Source: Prorocentrum cordatum (Eukaryota > Sar > Dinophyceae > Prorocentrales > Prorocentraceae). Taken from it: a stretch of DNA of 64,000 nucleotides. The DNA is taken from the NCBI GenBank assembly GCA_963575745.1, contig CAUYUJ010016357.1, forward strand, positions 187,917-251,916. The letters are read 5' to 3'. Shown piece after piece: positions 49,850 to 60,900 of this stretch. The first letter of the stretch is position 1. Each line of letters begins with the position of its first letter. Both the position numbers and the translations under genes were made by a program. The notes below the pieces were generated by a model. That model searched no databases. It saw nothing but the letters and a program-made list of their open reading frames with translations, and was not told the DNA's origin.

Positions 49850-50640
49850 TTGGGGCACCTTTCGTGGACGCCGCGGAAGCCTCTTGAGATATCCAAGCTA
49901 TGTCTTGGGCCGTGTTGGGACTCCCCTGGGGCGTCTTGAAGTCCCTTCTGAGCCACTGGGAAGCTCTGGGGACTTCCTCAAGAGCACGGTGGGTCGTCTT
50001 CGTGGGGCTCCTGTGGGGCATCTCTGGATCTTCTGGGGGAGCTCGTCGGTGCATATTGAACGCCTATTTGGTCCCTTTTGGTGGCCCCTTCGGGGCGCTT
50101 CTGGGGCCTTTCGAGTTCTTCCGGGGGCCTCCTTGGCTGTCTCAGAGCGTTCGTAGCCCGACAGACGCCTTCGGATGCCGTTTTGGATGCCTCCGTGGGC
50201 AATCTGGGGGCTTTCTGGGGCGTCTTCGGGCTGTCATCGGAGTTTCTTGGGCTCGTCTTGGGGGCCTCTTAAGCCCTCTTGGGGTGGTTCTGCGCCGTCT
50301 TGGGGCCCTCTTAGGGGCTCCCCGGGTCGCCTGAAAAGCAACACTGGGGGCCACGTTTGCCGTCTTTGACGTTGTTTAGAGCAACTGGGCAAGATAATTA
50401 AAATTGCACGAACACATACAGTTCTTCAACAGTATAGGTTTTTCGGAGGCTTCCTGGAAGGCCTCTCGGAGCTCCATTCGAGCAGTCTTCGACCGCCTTG
50501 GGGGCCCCTTTGGTTCTTTTACGATCATCTTGGACCGTCTTGGTTGCATCTTTGCGGCGTCTGAGCGTCCTGTGGGGTTGCCGAACAAAAAGTTTTCGAG
50601 ATCCAGAGAACCCCCCGGACCACTCAAAAAGGGCCGCCAG
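49850..50640. repeat. Reverse AGAGGCCCC-type array
   Basis: CTTGGGGGCCTCTTAAGCCC, TTCTTCCGGGGGCCTCCTTG and related words, strongly diverged, with a unique insertion at 50375-50440. Confidence 0.65.
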
Positions 50641-50719
50641 CTCCTAGGGGCTAAACTTTTGACGCCGACGGGGGGGGGGAAGCGGGCCGCCCCCTGGCCC
50701 AGGGACCTGGTCGCCAGCT

Positions 50720-50758
50720 AAAACCACGCGCACGCTTCGCACGCGCTTAGGTTCTAGC
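50720..50758. repeat. GCGCG hairpin repeat, copy 3
   Basis: AAAACCACGCGCACGCTTCG CACGCGCTTAGGTTCTAGC: inverted CGCGCACG/CGCACGCG arms, GGTTC right end as at 49212. Confidence 0.65.
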
Positions 50759-50804
50759 CGCGCCCGAGGAACGCGCACCGCAAATCGTGCCTTTCGTGAA
50801 ACTA

Positions 50805-51470
50805 TGGGGTCTCGATCCTCGTGAGGGATGTGCCGACACGGGCGCCGTCACGCATTGGGGTCTGCGGCGAAGGGTGTGCCGAAATGGGCACCGTCACGCG
50901 TGCAAGCCCTGCCCATGCCGGCTTCGGTGGAGCTCCTCTAGGCCCACGATCCTCGTTGAGGGTGTGCCGGCATGGACGTCGCCACGCATGCGAACTCTGC
51001 CGCTGGGGCCTGCAGTGGAGCTCCTCCCATTTTGAGCTACGATCCTCGCGAGTGGTGTGCCGCAGTGGGCGCCGTCACGCGCGCGAGCCCTGCCAATACG
51101 ACCTTCGGTGGAGTTCCCTAGGGGAGCACGATCCTCGTGAGCGGTGTGCTGATATGGACGCCGTCATGCATGCGAATCCTGACGCTGGGGCCTGCGGTGG
51201 AGCTCCCTACGAGGCCACGATCCTCGTGAGGGATGTGCCGACACGGGCGCCGTCACGCATGCGAACACTTCCGCTGTTGCCTGCGGTGGGGTTATCAATG
51301 GAAGCTACGATCCTCGTGAGGGGTGTGCTGACGCCGTCGCACTTGCGCACCCATACCAACCACTGGGGCTTTCTGTGGAACCAACTATGGGGCCACGATC
51401 CTCGTGGGGGTGTGTGCCGAAGTGGGCGCCGTCACGCATGCGAACCTTGCCACCGGGGCCTATGTTTCAA
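50805..51470. repeat. 89-bp satellite, seven copies (G5, G1 orientation)
   Basis: GATCCTCG at 50813, 50948, 51041, 51130, 51218, 51309 and 51399, most spacings 88-93. Units contain GGTGGAGCTCC, CACGATCCTCGTGAG and GGGCGCCGTCACGCATGCGA. No head, CTC tract or tail is visible at its borders. Confidence 0.85.
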
Positions 51471-51985
51471 TTTCTTCCCCTTTCTGAGCGTCCCAAGGGC
51501 TGTCTCGAAAGGCGATGATGTCAGCAGGCGGAGCTCACTCGGCCCAGCAGCCTGACACGCCCGTGCGCGAGTGGCATACATAATGGCCTCTGAAGATTCC
51601 CCGCTGCTGAACAAGTTAAACGCATGGCAATGACAGTATGGAACATGCTCAAGGTGGGCCTCACAATTTGAAGCTGGACGGGAGGCCCAACCAGATGCTA
51701 CCGTAGTAGCGATAGCCCCAAGAGCAGGAAAACGATATCGACGAACCATGTCAAGCGGAGGTCTTGTCGGTCTCAACGGCCGATCGTGTGCCTCGCGATG
51801 AGGCGTAGCCATATCTTACCGGCCGGCCGCTTGAGCACAAACGGCCGCGGACAAACGCTCGCTACCTTTCGCCTCTGCACAACCTGCTGTAGAGTCGGGG
51901 GGGAAGAGACGAAGCGTGAACCCGCCGCCAACTGTACAGCAACACGCTCTAAAACACAAGGTCGGTAGCAGCAGGCGGGCTCAAC
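51471..51985. other. Possible 3' flank of the copia-like element
   Basis: Unique-looking sequence after the satellite and before the mini-hairpin array. No LTR is recognised. A minus-strand frame (MVRRYRFPALGAIATTVASG) is not convincing. Confidence 0.35.
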
Positions 51986-51989
51986 AAAG

Positions 51990-52051
51990 GCAGGTTGGCC
52001 CGCATACGCGTTACCTTGCAGGCGAGTTACCTCGCAGGCAAGTTGCCCTGC
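51990..52051 (-). repeat. Four mini-hairpins at an exact 16-bp period
   Basis: Minus-strand 14-mers GCAGGGCAACTTGC (52051-52038), GCGAGGTAACTCGC (52035-52022), GCAAGGTAACGCGT (52019-52006) and GCGGGCCAACCTGC (52003-51990), each separated by two bases. The second folds perfectly (GCGAG, GTAA loop, CTCGC); the first pairs with an A-T and a G-T in place of G-C pairs. The third is poorly paired. Confidence 0.85.
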
Positions 52052-52119
52052 ATAGCTACTCCTCAAGTGGTTCACATGTTCTCGTCTGGCCAGCCCTGTG
52101 AGGAGTGTGTCGTTTTAGG

Positions 52120-52925
52120 TCATGCTTGAAGGACCGCGCTCCTCCCATGACCTGTAAGGGCATGTCTCAGTCGATGCTCCCCTTGGTGTGACCATCCGCG
52201 GTCATATCGCGAGTGTCACACCACTGCAGAATGCACGGTACCTCGCTCCATCACTTGTCGTATCCAACAGGTGCGTTCCAAAAGTGTACACCCAGTCGGC
52301 TTCTTCAGGTTTTTGCTTGACAAGGGCTTGACAACACATTCTGTATCGATGGTCAAGGTGACCCGATGGTCAAGGTGACCATACTACTCAGGCCGCGCAT
52401 CTAAAGGACACCGTCCCGTTGAGTGGGTCTCAGCAGCCCTGCGTGGACTTCGTGCAGACTGACGATCGTGGGATGGTGGTCTTACAAATTGTGGGCCGCT
52501 GCAAAAGACTCCGCAGAGCAGCTCGAGCGGACCTGCAAGCGATGAGAGTTGCAGTGCGCGTCGACAAGATGGACGACGGGCTTGCCAGCGTGCGCGTGTC
52601 CACGCCTTAGCAAGTTTGCCCCGCGAATGCCGCAACACTTGGCTTCGTCATCGGCGTCTCTGTTCAGACGCCGGTATAGGGAATCGCTATGCACGTCAAC
52701 CTCGTCCTTTGGTGTCATCGCTTGATAGACGGTCTTCTTAGGGCAGGCCTGCAACTTCCTGGTAATCGCGATCAGTCGTCGCATTTGCATGTTGGTCAGT
52801 TCTTGGAAACACTGTAGTGATGCAACATATACCGTCCACCACAATTGTGATAAAGGCGCAAGCCAGAACGCCTCTGAGGCTGACAAGCATGTCAGCAACC
52901 ATCGTCGATGCTTTGGCCTCAGCAT
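52120..52925 (-). pseudogene. Copia-type RNase H region, degraded
   Basis: The minus-strand frame has LTNMQMRRLIAITRKLQACP, EVDVHSDSLYRRLNRDADDE and AKCCGIRGANLLRRGHAHAG, then VHLVDAHCNSHRLQVRSSCS, a stop after FAAAHNL, further pieces (TIDTECVVKPLSSKNLKKP) and finally CDTRDMTADGHTKGSID near 52165-52215. The HSDS acidic box and the ADGHTK ending are characteristic of the RNase H end of copia pol. Stops and at least two frame changes make it a pseudogene. A GATGGTCAAGGTGACC direct duplication at 52349-52381 is one of the breaks. Confidence 0.7.
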
Positions 52926-53270
52926 CCGCGCCCGTGACTTTATGATGCTAGATGGGACGGAACTGTTTTATGTAGTCATCTTGGTCAAGAGTAACATTGC
53001 CGTCGCTGTTTTTCGCACATGTCACGGCGCAATTGGTTTATGTGTGTTTGTTGAGTTTACATATCCCAAAAGTATCCTCAACACACTTGGCGCCGTTGTC
53101 AAATGTGTCCACGGTGCCGGCCATGTTTATGTCATCGGCGTGCTTGGCAATCCGCCAGTCCCCTTGCGGGGCCACCAGACTGTAGGCCGGGAGTGTGTTC
53201 CCTGTGCCACTTGCAGCTTCCAGTTTCCACTGCTACATCTCTGCTGTTTGCTGCATACTCTTCCTTGTTG
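52926..53270 (-). pseudogene. Copia-type reverse transcriptase, catalytic part
   Basis: A minus-strand frame reads KHADDINMAGTVDTFDNGAK and CVEDTFGICKLNKHT around 53050-53145, then continues toward LDGTELFYVVILVKSN-overlapping DNA. HADDIN corresponds to the YVDD-type palm motif (usually with Val before the Asp pair; here Ala), encoded at 53131-53142. It is separated from the N-terminal half of the domain by the 74-bp satellite at 53350-54120. No intact frame spans the domain. Confidence 0.65.
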
Positions 53271-53349
53271 ATGAACGCGCGAGGGGGGGAGCCCAAACCA
53301 GCGAAACTACCACGCCCTGAGAGGGTTGTCACAATTTCTGAAAAAGGGG

Positions 53350-54120
53350 TAAACATTGACACCCCTCACGAAGATCCGCAAGGCCACGGTGCAAAAAACA
53401 CAGACATTCGGTGACACCCCTCACGCAAACCCGCAGGGTCAGGGCCCCAAACAACACAAAAAGGTTTTGCCACATGTTTGGAATTCAGTGGCACCCCTCA
53501 CGCAGATCCGCAGGGTCAGGGTCCACAGACACGAGCGATGTGTCACATGTCTGAAATTCGGTGGCACCCATTCACGCAGGTCCGTAGGGTCAGGGTCCCA
53601 AACAAAAACATCGGGATGTGCCACATTTCTAATTCTAACATTTTGTGGCACGCCTCGTGCAGATCCGTAGGGCCAGGGTCCAAAAAATACAAGCGGTTCT
53701 CCACATTTCTGAAATTCGGTGGCGCCCCTCACGAAGATCCGTAGGGTCAGGATCCAAAGAAACACAAACATGATTTGCCGCAGTTTGAAATTCGGTGGCG
53801 CCCCTCACGCAGGTCCGTAAGGTCAGGGTCCAAAAACCAAAAGGATTTGCGACATTTCTGAAATCCGGTGGCACCCCTCACGAAGATCCGTCGGGTCAGA
53901 GTCAAAAAGCAGAAGGAGTTACTACATTTCTGAAATCCGGTGGCACCCCTCGCGCGGATCCATAGGGTCAGGGTCCAAAAACATAGGGGATGTGCCACAT
54001 GTCTGACATTCGGTGGCACCCCATCACGCAGATCCGTAGGGACAGAAACCAAAAACAATAAGGATGTGCGACATATCTGAAATCCGGTGGCACCCCTCAC
54101 GCAGATCCGCAGGGTCACGA
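53350..54120. repeat. 74-bp satellite, about 10 copies, inside reverse transcriptase
   Basis: YAGGGTCAGG-type landmarks at 53434, 53511, 53585, 53669, 53742, 53818, 53891, 53963, 54037 and 54108, spacing 71-84 bp. Units: GGTGGCACCCCTCACGCAGA, TCCGTAGGGTCAGGGTCCAA and GATGTGCCACATTTCTGAAA. Minus-strand frames of Gly/Phe/Arg-rich repeats are artefacts. It interrupts the copia pol region. Confidence 0.9.
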
Positions 54121-54531
54121 CGTCGTACCAACCGCCAGGCTGTACACAGCGTCTCGACTCATCGTAGCGCTCGACCCCTGGGAGAGATCGAAGCGCAGAT
54201 GCTGAGCCAGGTGGCAGCGCAAAGCCCGCCACGCGTTCCCTTTTTTCACCCGTTGCCTCATCGAGCTTCTGGTAAGTAAGCTCCTTCAGGAAAGCCATGT
54301 GGATATCAAGGGAAGCAGTGATCCACTGCTTCCTGCGCGCTGCGGTGCTGGCGCGCAATCGCTGACTTGGCCGCCGCGCCACCCCTGGGAACGCTTCCAC
54401 ATCGCAGGCCTCGAGGCCCATAAAACCCTGAAGTGCCGAGCGTAATATGACGGCACGTTCATCTCGCCTTGTTCGTTCTTGACGAACGTCCATGTGTATA
54501 CGTACCTCGAAGTCATGCTGGTTGACGCTTT

Positions 54532-54571
<40 letters not shown>

Positions 54572-54720
54572 GCTTGAACACTTGTTGTCGAACCATGTCT
54601 TGAGTTCAATACAAACGGCTTTCGCCACCTTGACTGGGGTCGCCTGAATATCTGCCTTCGTGCGAAGGCCGCCCCCATGGACGACTACAGTTCGTTTCTG
54701 CTGCAGCAGTCACATATAGT
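54121..54720 (-). pseudogene. Copia-type reverse transcriptase, N-terminal part
   Basis: The minus-strand frame holds ERAVILRSALQGFMGLEACD, VEAFPGVARRPSQRLRASTA, KQWITASLDIHMAFLKELTY, QKLDEATGEKRERVAGFALP and ALRSLPGVERYDESRRCVQP before dissolving into the satellite at about 54120. ASLDIHMAFL corresponds to the first catalytic Asp block (normally D-x-x-x-A-F-L) of copia reverse transcriptase. A (TA)n run at 54534-54567 lies in the upstream part. Strongly similar, from memory, to dinoflagellate copia proteins; pseudogene. Confidence 0.75.
54534..54567. repeat. TA microsatellite
   Basis: An uninterrupted (TA)17 run inside the reverse-transcriptase remnant, followed by GTAGCTTG. Confidence 0.95.
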
Positions 54721-54828
54721 CGCATAGTGGCCACAAAGCCGAAGTCAACTATCCAGTGCCGTTGTTCGGGCAAGACTACCGTTGATAGTTCTGCCGCGAA
54801 ACAGAGTTCCACGCATTGTCCGTGCTCG

Positions 54829-55707
54829 CTAGGAGTCCAGTCCGCAAGTGTCATCTTCGTCAGAGAAGCACAATGGGACATGATATGTTTCGGTTGTGTA
54901 TACGTCCCGTGGGTTACCCCGCGCGGGCAGGCGCCCCCGCTGTTCTTCTGCTACTGTGACCAGCACGCTGCTGCCAGCAATCATATGCGTGGGTGCAGTA
55001 TAGAGCTCGTCTATTGGAATTGCCTCCAAAATTTCCATTTCGCCTTGTAGTTCTGCGCGCGGCACTTCCATAATGTGTGCCTCGAGGTCCTCGCCTGATT
55101 CCTCGTAGATGGCGCGAAGCCGTCCGTCTTCCTGTGGCGGTTCAGCTTCTAGGGCCTCCCTGGTGTCATTGCCTTGTGCTGGCGTGTCGGCCAGATCTTC
55201 GAACTTCGGCATGTCTTGATCGAAGCCCGCGTGAAGTTTGGTGGACTTCAGGCAATGGATGATTCTTGAGTGCGCTGACCCACTTATGTCTTTAAGGTTT
55301 AGCGCAGTGCCTTCGGCTTCGTAATAGTGGAAGCTCGGTTTCAAGTCGTTGTCATAGTGCACCAATGTACAACTGTTGGCATACGTCACCGGAGGCAATG
55401 GCGAAGGCCCCATGGCCAACCTGACAGAAACAGCGCTGTCAATGCGAAGGAACTTCCTGATGAGGTACTGAAGAGCAAAGTGTACATTAGGAGATAGTCG
55501 GCTCGCACTCGTCATATGGAGCATGCCTTTTTTGGTCGGGATGTACCCAAAAGGCGATCGCAGGTCGCCCCGCAGGTAGACTGGCCATGAAGGCCGACGC
55601 AGTCCGTAATGCTGCGCTGTCCGAGCCAATCTCTCGAGCGATGAGATCTTCAATTTAAAATGAGCGTCGTGCGTCACCGAGCTGGACTTGCACATCGCAA
55701 TCCCCAA
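54829..55707 (-). CDS. Copia pol linker region between integrase and reverse transcriptase
   Basis: An open frame of 292 codons on minus, the longest intact piece of the element: SLERLARTAQHYGLRRPSWP, GDLRSPFGYIPTKKGMLHMT, NVHFALQYLIRKFLRIDSAV, then an acidic stretch (EALEAEPPQEDGRLRAIYEE) and SVLVTVAEEQRGRLPARGNP. It lies in the expected place after integrase and before reverse transcriptase. No catalytic motif. It contains two mini-hairpin variants at 54909-54922 and 54927-54940. Not an independent gene; part of a former polyprotein. Confidence 0.55.
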   Translation of the reverse strand: MGIAMCKSSSVTHDAHFKLKISSLERLARTAQHYGLRRPSWPVYLRGDLRSPFGYIPTKKGMLHMTSASRLSPNVHFALQYLIRKFLRIDSAVSVRLAMGPSPLPPVTYANSCTLVHYDNDLKPSFHYYEAEGTALNLKDISGSAHSRIIHCLKSTKLHAGFDQDMPKFEDLADTPAQGNDTREALEAEPPQEDGRLRAIYEESGEDLEAHIMEVPRAELQGEMEILEAIPIDELYTAPTHMIAGSSVLVTVAEEQRGRLPARGNPRDVYTTETYHVPLCFSDEDDTCGLDS

Positions 55708-56291
55708 CTCTTATGAAAATTTGCCCCGTCGGGATCATTCCACGCGACCGGGAAGGGTCCATTCCAGACACCGCAGTCGTCTTTCGTAGTAGCGGGACGA
55801 TGGTAGTCAACCGGGTCTCCTTCGTTATATTAACGTTGGCCAGTGATGGTGGCCTTGGTCCGTAGTGCACGGTTCGTTGAAACCGATCGCAAAGCTCGGG
55901 TGGTCGCTTCAATTCTTACCCGGCGGATAATGTGTTCGCGAGTATGATCGGATGTCTCCGTCTGCTGTTCGTGGTCTAGAACAGGCAAACCGGGTAACGT
56001 TGCAGGTTGTCGGCCAAACAGTGCGTTGCATAGGGGAACCTCATTAAAGAAAGTAAACGCGTCGGCGGCAAGCATAGCCTCATGCAGTAGTCGGGCAAAC
56101 ACAAGTGGTATGTCTAACCTATTAAAATCAGCCTCCATGGCGCGAGCTAGGTTGCGCAATCTACCATTTCTGGCGTCAACAGTCGTAGCGTGTTGTCGAC
56201 GCGCTCGCATCCTCAGCTCAGCGCCAATTGCCTTAAGGACTGTCTTGGCGGTGTCATCATTGAGAGCACATTCTCCGTCAGAGTAAAGCAC
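55655..56291 (-). pseudogene. Copia-type integrase core and C-terminus
   Basis: The minus-strand frame from 56291 reads LYSDGECALNDDTAKTVLKA, IGAELRMRARRQHATTVDAR, RLDIPLVFARLLHEAMLAAD and FFNEVPLCNALFGRQPATLP to a stop at 55830. YSDGE carries the second catalytic Asp. The third acidic residue seems to be Asp (TVDARNG), where I recall Glu in related copies. A shifted frame then gives DPVDYHRPATTKDDCGVWNG and PFPVAWNDPDG, and a third gives VRVGDCDVQVQLGDARRS-like residues. Frame changes mark it as dead. Confidence 0.75.
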
Positions 56292-56388
56292 TTTGGCAGG
56301 TCAGAATAACATCCGGCACTGATGGTACGCATCTAAGATGCTGGCCATAATTTTCCAAATGTATCTTGATTCCAACACCGCATTCAAT

Positions 56389-56682
56389 TCAACGGTCGCA
56401 CATGTGACATGCGTTATGCTCATGTTTGCAAACTATCATGTCGCATTCGATTTCATCTAACTTGCCAGATAGCGAAGAAAACGGCATGATCGCATGTCCA
56501 AGCTTTTCCCAAGCCACGCACTCCCGGCATGTATCACATGCGCCTTTTATCAAGTTTACCTTAACGCTGTCCAGACCAGCCTCGGTTAACATGAGTCTCA
56601 TCTCAGGGTCCTTGGCGTGGAACCACCGCAGATGTAGTTTTCGCAACTCGCGCGTTACCGCGCATGGGTCAAGGCTGCGCAA
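56389..56682 (-). pseudogene. Copia-type integrase zinc finger and start of core
   Basis: RELRKLHLRWFHAKDPEMRL and GACDTCRECVAWEKLGHAIM give H-x4-H and C-x2-C, the HHCC zinc-binding domain of retroelement integrases, with about 26 residues between second His and first Cys. DEIECDMIVCKHEHNACHMC should contain the first catalytic Asp. It ends at a stop after HMCDR, about 100 bp before the next integrase piece. Confidence 0.75.
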
Positions 56683-56689
56683 GTTCTAT

Positions 56690-57900
56690 CGACAGATTTG
56701 TACGTCGAACCTTGACCAGTCTGGAAGCCTGGGACGAGAAGCAGGGTCACCCGCAGGTGGTGGTGGAGGTGGATCACCTCCCTGTTGTCGTCCACGTCTG
56801 GCTACAATTGGTGGTAGTCGTCTGTGATCGTACGAGCTGCCGGCGCCACTTGAGGCAGGTTGCCCCGCAGTCGGTTCAGCAGCATGTCTGCATGCTGCTG
56901 TCGTGGCTGCTGGCGTCTGTTGTCGGTCCAGCTCTGGAGCCAGGCTTCGGAGCTCGTAGCCGCGCAATTTGTCGCCTCGGAGGCACCTGTCGCCGCAGGT
57001 GGTTGTGCGTCGGAAGTAGCTGCGACCGCAGGTGGGGCTGCCGGTTCGGCGCGGGCTGGAGGCCCCTGTCCGTGGCTGTCAGGCAGCCTCCACGGTTTGG
57101 CAAATTTGCATTTGCTTGGTGAAAAAAACTGCCAGGCTCAGCCATACCTGGACACTCCCAGTAGTAATCCTCTTTGTCGCACCACCTACAGCATTTGGGG
57201 TCTCTATCATGCGATGGGGAGTTCATGCCGAGGTCAACTGGCACATCGGCTGAAGGCTACCTGTGATATTCCCCCGTTGCCTCCACGCAATACCAGCAAA
57301 TCTACCTCGTTGTTCCGTCCGTGACACAAGGTTGTACTTGTGGAATCCACATCAGTATGTGTGTCCGCAGGTAACCCCGATGATAGTGTAATGAAGGTTT
57401 ACTCGTCTTCATCACTGCCAGAGTCCAGAGGGGCGTCAATGTGCTATGCTGCGCATCCAATGCCCTTTCAGGTCCTCGCCGCAGTCGCCGCTACCATCTT
57501 CGACCTTCTGGGTATCTTGCGTGGTTTGATACCGGCTTCCTTGTCAGATGTCTGCTGTTCTTTCAACTTCATCCGGGCATCAATAGGTAGTGCTGTCCTT
57601 TGTTGTTTCTTGCCGGGTGAAGTAATTGTCGGAAACTCGGGAATGGGGGGTAGCGCGCGGCCACGCTTAATCAAGGGGGAGGGAAGGCGATCGTCATCGA
57701 CGGTCGCAACTCGCCTTGGGCGCGGTCGTTGCCCCTCGTTGCTGATCAGGGCATGGGCCCGAGGCTCCCAATACAGTCGAGCACGGATGTTAGCTACTCC
57801 ACTCGGCAACGGCGCATTGTAGTTGCATCCAATAGGCTGGTCCTGAACGTTGACACCCTGTATGATAGTATCGTCGTCGAGGTGCATCGTCACCCGTTAT
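56690..57900 (-). pseudogene. Gag-like region with zinc knuckle
   Basis: The minus strand carries MTMHLDDDTIIQGVNVQDQP to RRSKMVAATAART (57893-57468), then in another frame HDRDPKCCRWCDKEDYYWEC (57152-57209). C-x2-C-x4-Y-x3-C is a Gag-type zinc knuckle in which the expected His is Tyr and the last spacing is one short. A Pro/Ala-rich linker with mini-hairpins at 56855-56868, 56741-56754 and 57367-57380 follows. Frames are broken. Confidence 0.6.
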
Positions 57901-60900
57901 TAGGAGACTGGACGTAAATCCGATATCATTTATCTATTCGTGTGTGTACGCCGAGATGTATGTACAGCACGTGTACGGCTTCTCTGTATCTTAAGAATAA
58001 CAATGTGGTCAATCAGCCGTGCAGCCATGATGGCGATCGTTTTCTTTCGCCATTCCGCCATCGGGGTGCCTTGGCCGTGCCAGTCGAGCTCATGTTCCTT
58101 GTCTCCCTCAGCAGGTTTCCCCGCAACCTGGCGCGTGCATTGCCACGGATTGACTGGGACGCGCGCGCGCGTTGTTGCCACCTGCAAGAATCAACCCCAC
58201 GGCAAACAATTCGAACGTTCCAGCTCAAGCTTTTGAAGCCAACGTCGCCTTCGCATGACTTGCAGGCCTAGGTCTTCCATCGTATCACGCATGGGTCCCC
58301 GTCTCCAGAAGTACCCTGGGGGTCCCATAAGCACAACAGACACACGCATGACCCGAGCTTCGACCATAAGACTCTGGATGCGCTGATACCGTGGCACCGC
58401 CCGCCTCCCGGGCAATCGCGCGTGCCAGTCAGGCGGGCGTTGCCACCCATGGCACATGATAGTCTCCCGAAAATAGACCGCCTAGGCAACTGTGTACCTC
58501 AAGAGGTCATAACCTCTGTGTGTGCAACGGTCTCACATGTATCCTCGAGCTCGGAGTTCAGCGCAAGCTGCATGCATATCTTCAATGACATGAGCACGCG
58601 AAAGATATTGATGAGATGCGCGATCTGTTTCTGCGGCGGCCGCGCAGCCAGGTCCGCCGCTGCCCCTGGCGCGCGCAGCAGGCGCCGGGGAACATATGCA
58701 ACCCCGCGCCTGTAGACAGTACCTCACTTGTCGGCCTGTCTGGGCAAGCGCGAGTGGCCGTGGCGCGCGCCTGCCCCCGTCGCTCGGTCTCAAGCGATGG
58801 GGGCGGCCGCGTGCCCGCGCCGTGGGCCGCGGAATCACTGCTCGAGGTGTAAGTGTTACATTTCTCGGCAGTGCCGCTCGATGCAGCGGGTTGCCCCGCG
58901 TTGCGGTTGGGTGGCATCCACTTGCCGCCCTTTCTCTAAATTGCCTGATGGACCTTCGCCTGCAGGTTCTTCACGGCGAAGTCCTGATCCGCAGGCGTGG
59001 GTTTGCTACTCAATAAGGTATTCCTGCGCCACCAAGTCTTCAGAGCGTTGCCCACCAGGGACTGAATGGCATGCGCAGGTGTCTCTTCGATGATGGCGTG
59101 GGCGATGTCTTCGGTGTCCTGAGAAAACCACGTGCGTGGGCGCCCATGGAAGGAAGTGGCCCCGCGCTGCTTGAAGCAAGTTGCCCCGCAATCGGCCCCA
59201 TGTCTGCAGTCTCCCTGATGAAAGCGGGCGTTTCCTCGCACTGAGGACTGGCCGTGATGGTGAAAGCCGTCGCTCCATCGGCCTCCGTTGCTACGCCGTG
59301 CTCATCAACCTTGATCGCCAGGTGCCCTGATGGTGTCCTTACCAGATCAAGCACCCTAGCGCCCTTATCAAAGAGGAGCCAGTGCATGTCCGCGCCTGGG
59401 ATGACCATCTTGTCGTCTCCCCCCCCCAAGGATAAGCCCCGGGATTGCGGGCCAATTCTCGCCGGACCCCTCGGCCACGCTGGCTGAATAGGCGTCTAGC
59501 CTCGCGATAGCGGGCTTCCCCGCATAATCTCCTTTGTGTGTGCAGGCAATTCTGCAATCCCCTGATGTCCTGCAAACTGCGGCTCCTTGGCCCAATCTGG
59601 GCACGTATAATGGTTTGTTTAGGTTCAATTTCTGAATGTCGTGACCGTGCGAGCGTGAGACTCACTCGAATATCTGCGCAGTTTGTGAACCAATTATGTT
59701 TATGTCGCCACCGATGTCCTGCAATATACTCAACATTCCATCAATCATGGTCCCAATGTTTGCTGCTGGGGATAACTCGTGTCGATCGCCGAACCTGCCC
59801 GGCACAGCGGGCAACTTTGCGCCGCAAGTGCCCTCGCGGCGCCTTTGGCCCAATATCCACTGATCCATCGTCGTAGAAGTAAATGCTTTCATGTGCGCCT
59901 TGTTCTCCTCCTCTGCGATTGAGCATTGCTGGGCAAATCCAATCATAGAAGTATTCAGTATACCGAAAGGGGTGCTCTTGCGTAAATGACATCTTCTCAA
60001 ACATGTCCTCGTCGGCACGCACTGCGCCCTGGCCTTCCGCGCTGACCATCAGCAACGCATGCGGCGCGTCGCGCTCGGGCGCGGCGCTGGCGCCACTACG
60101 TTCACTGACTGGGCTGTCAGCCCTACGCGAGCGTGGCGGTTCCCCCCCAATCTGCCACGCGGCGCGTTGGATCTCCCCATGCGCCTGAGCCATGCGTCAT
60201 ACGCAGGCGGCCCCGCAGGTGTCAATGCAACAGGTGCCCCTGCAATGGCAGCTGACTGGGCTATCGGAGGCATCTACGCGTCTGCGGTTGGCGCCGCCGC
60301 CGCTGGAACTGGCCGCGTGCGTGGAGGCGCAGCAGGTTGCCCCGCATAGGCAGCGGGTGTCCCCGCCGGCGCCGCGGAGCCTGCCATCATGGCCGTGATC
60401 CTGTTCAGTTCTTCGCGAAGGTCTCTGATCACATTTGCCCCTCGGAGCACCTCATGTCGGTTCTCCTCCTCGTGCTTTCCTGCGAAGGCGCAATGGAACT
60501 CAGCTGTGATCAGACCTACGCCTCGGCGCACGGCGCGCGATGCCTCGTTGGGGGCGCCCCCCAGCTGTCGGCGGCATGCAAACTCTTCAAGGCATATGGC
60601 ATATTTCGTGAAATCGCCGTCACTGATGATCGGTGACGTAGCTGGTAGCCTTGTGCACGATTGCCGCTCAAATGTAGTTTCTCCCATTGCATAGCCGCTC
60701 GGCGGGGCTGCGGGGCTCGCTGGCATAGTATCAGGTGGCCCCGCAGCTACCGGCCCCATCGCAAGCGTCGCTGAGATCCATAGCGGGTTGCCCCGCAAAT
60801 TCAGATGCAGCGGGCGCCCCCGCGAGGATCATCACGCGGCGTGCCTGCCGCGCTTGATTGCGCTGCTGGCGCGCGAGCTGCACGGGGAGATTTGCATGCT

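Noticed and set aside
59776-59824. Extra mini-hairpins at CAGCGGGCAACTTTGC and GAACCTGCCCGGC
   Set aside because: Orientation or spacing is wrong and the stem does not pair; likely chance in GC-rich DNA.
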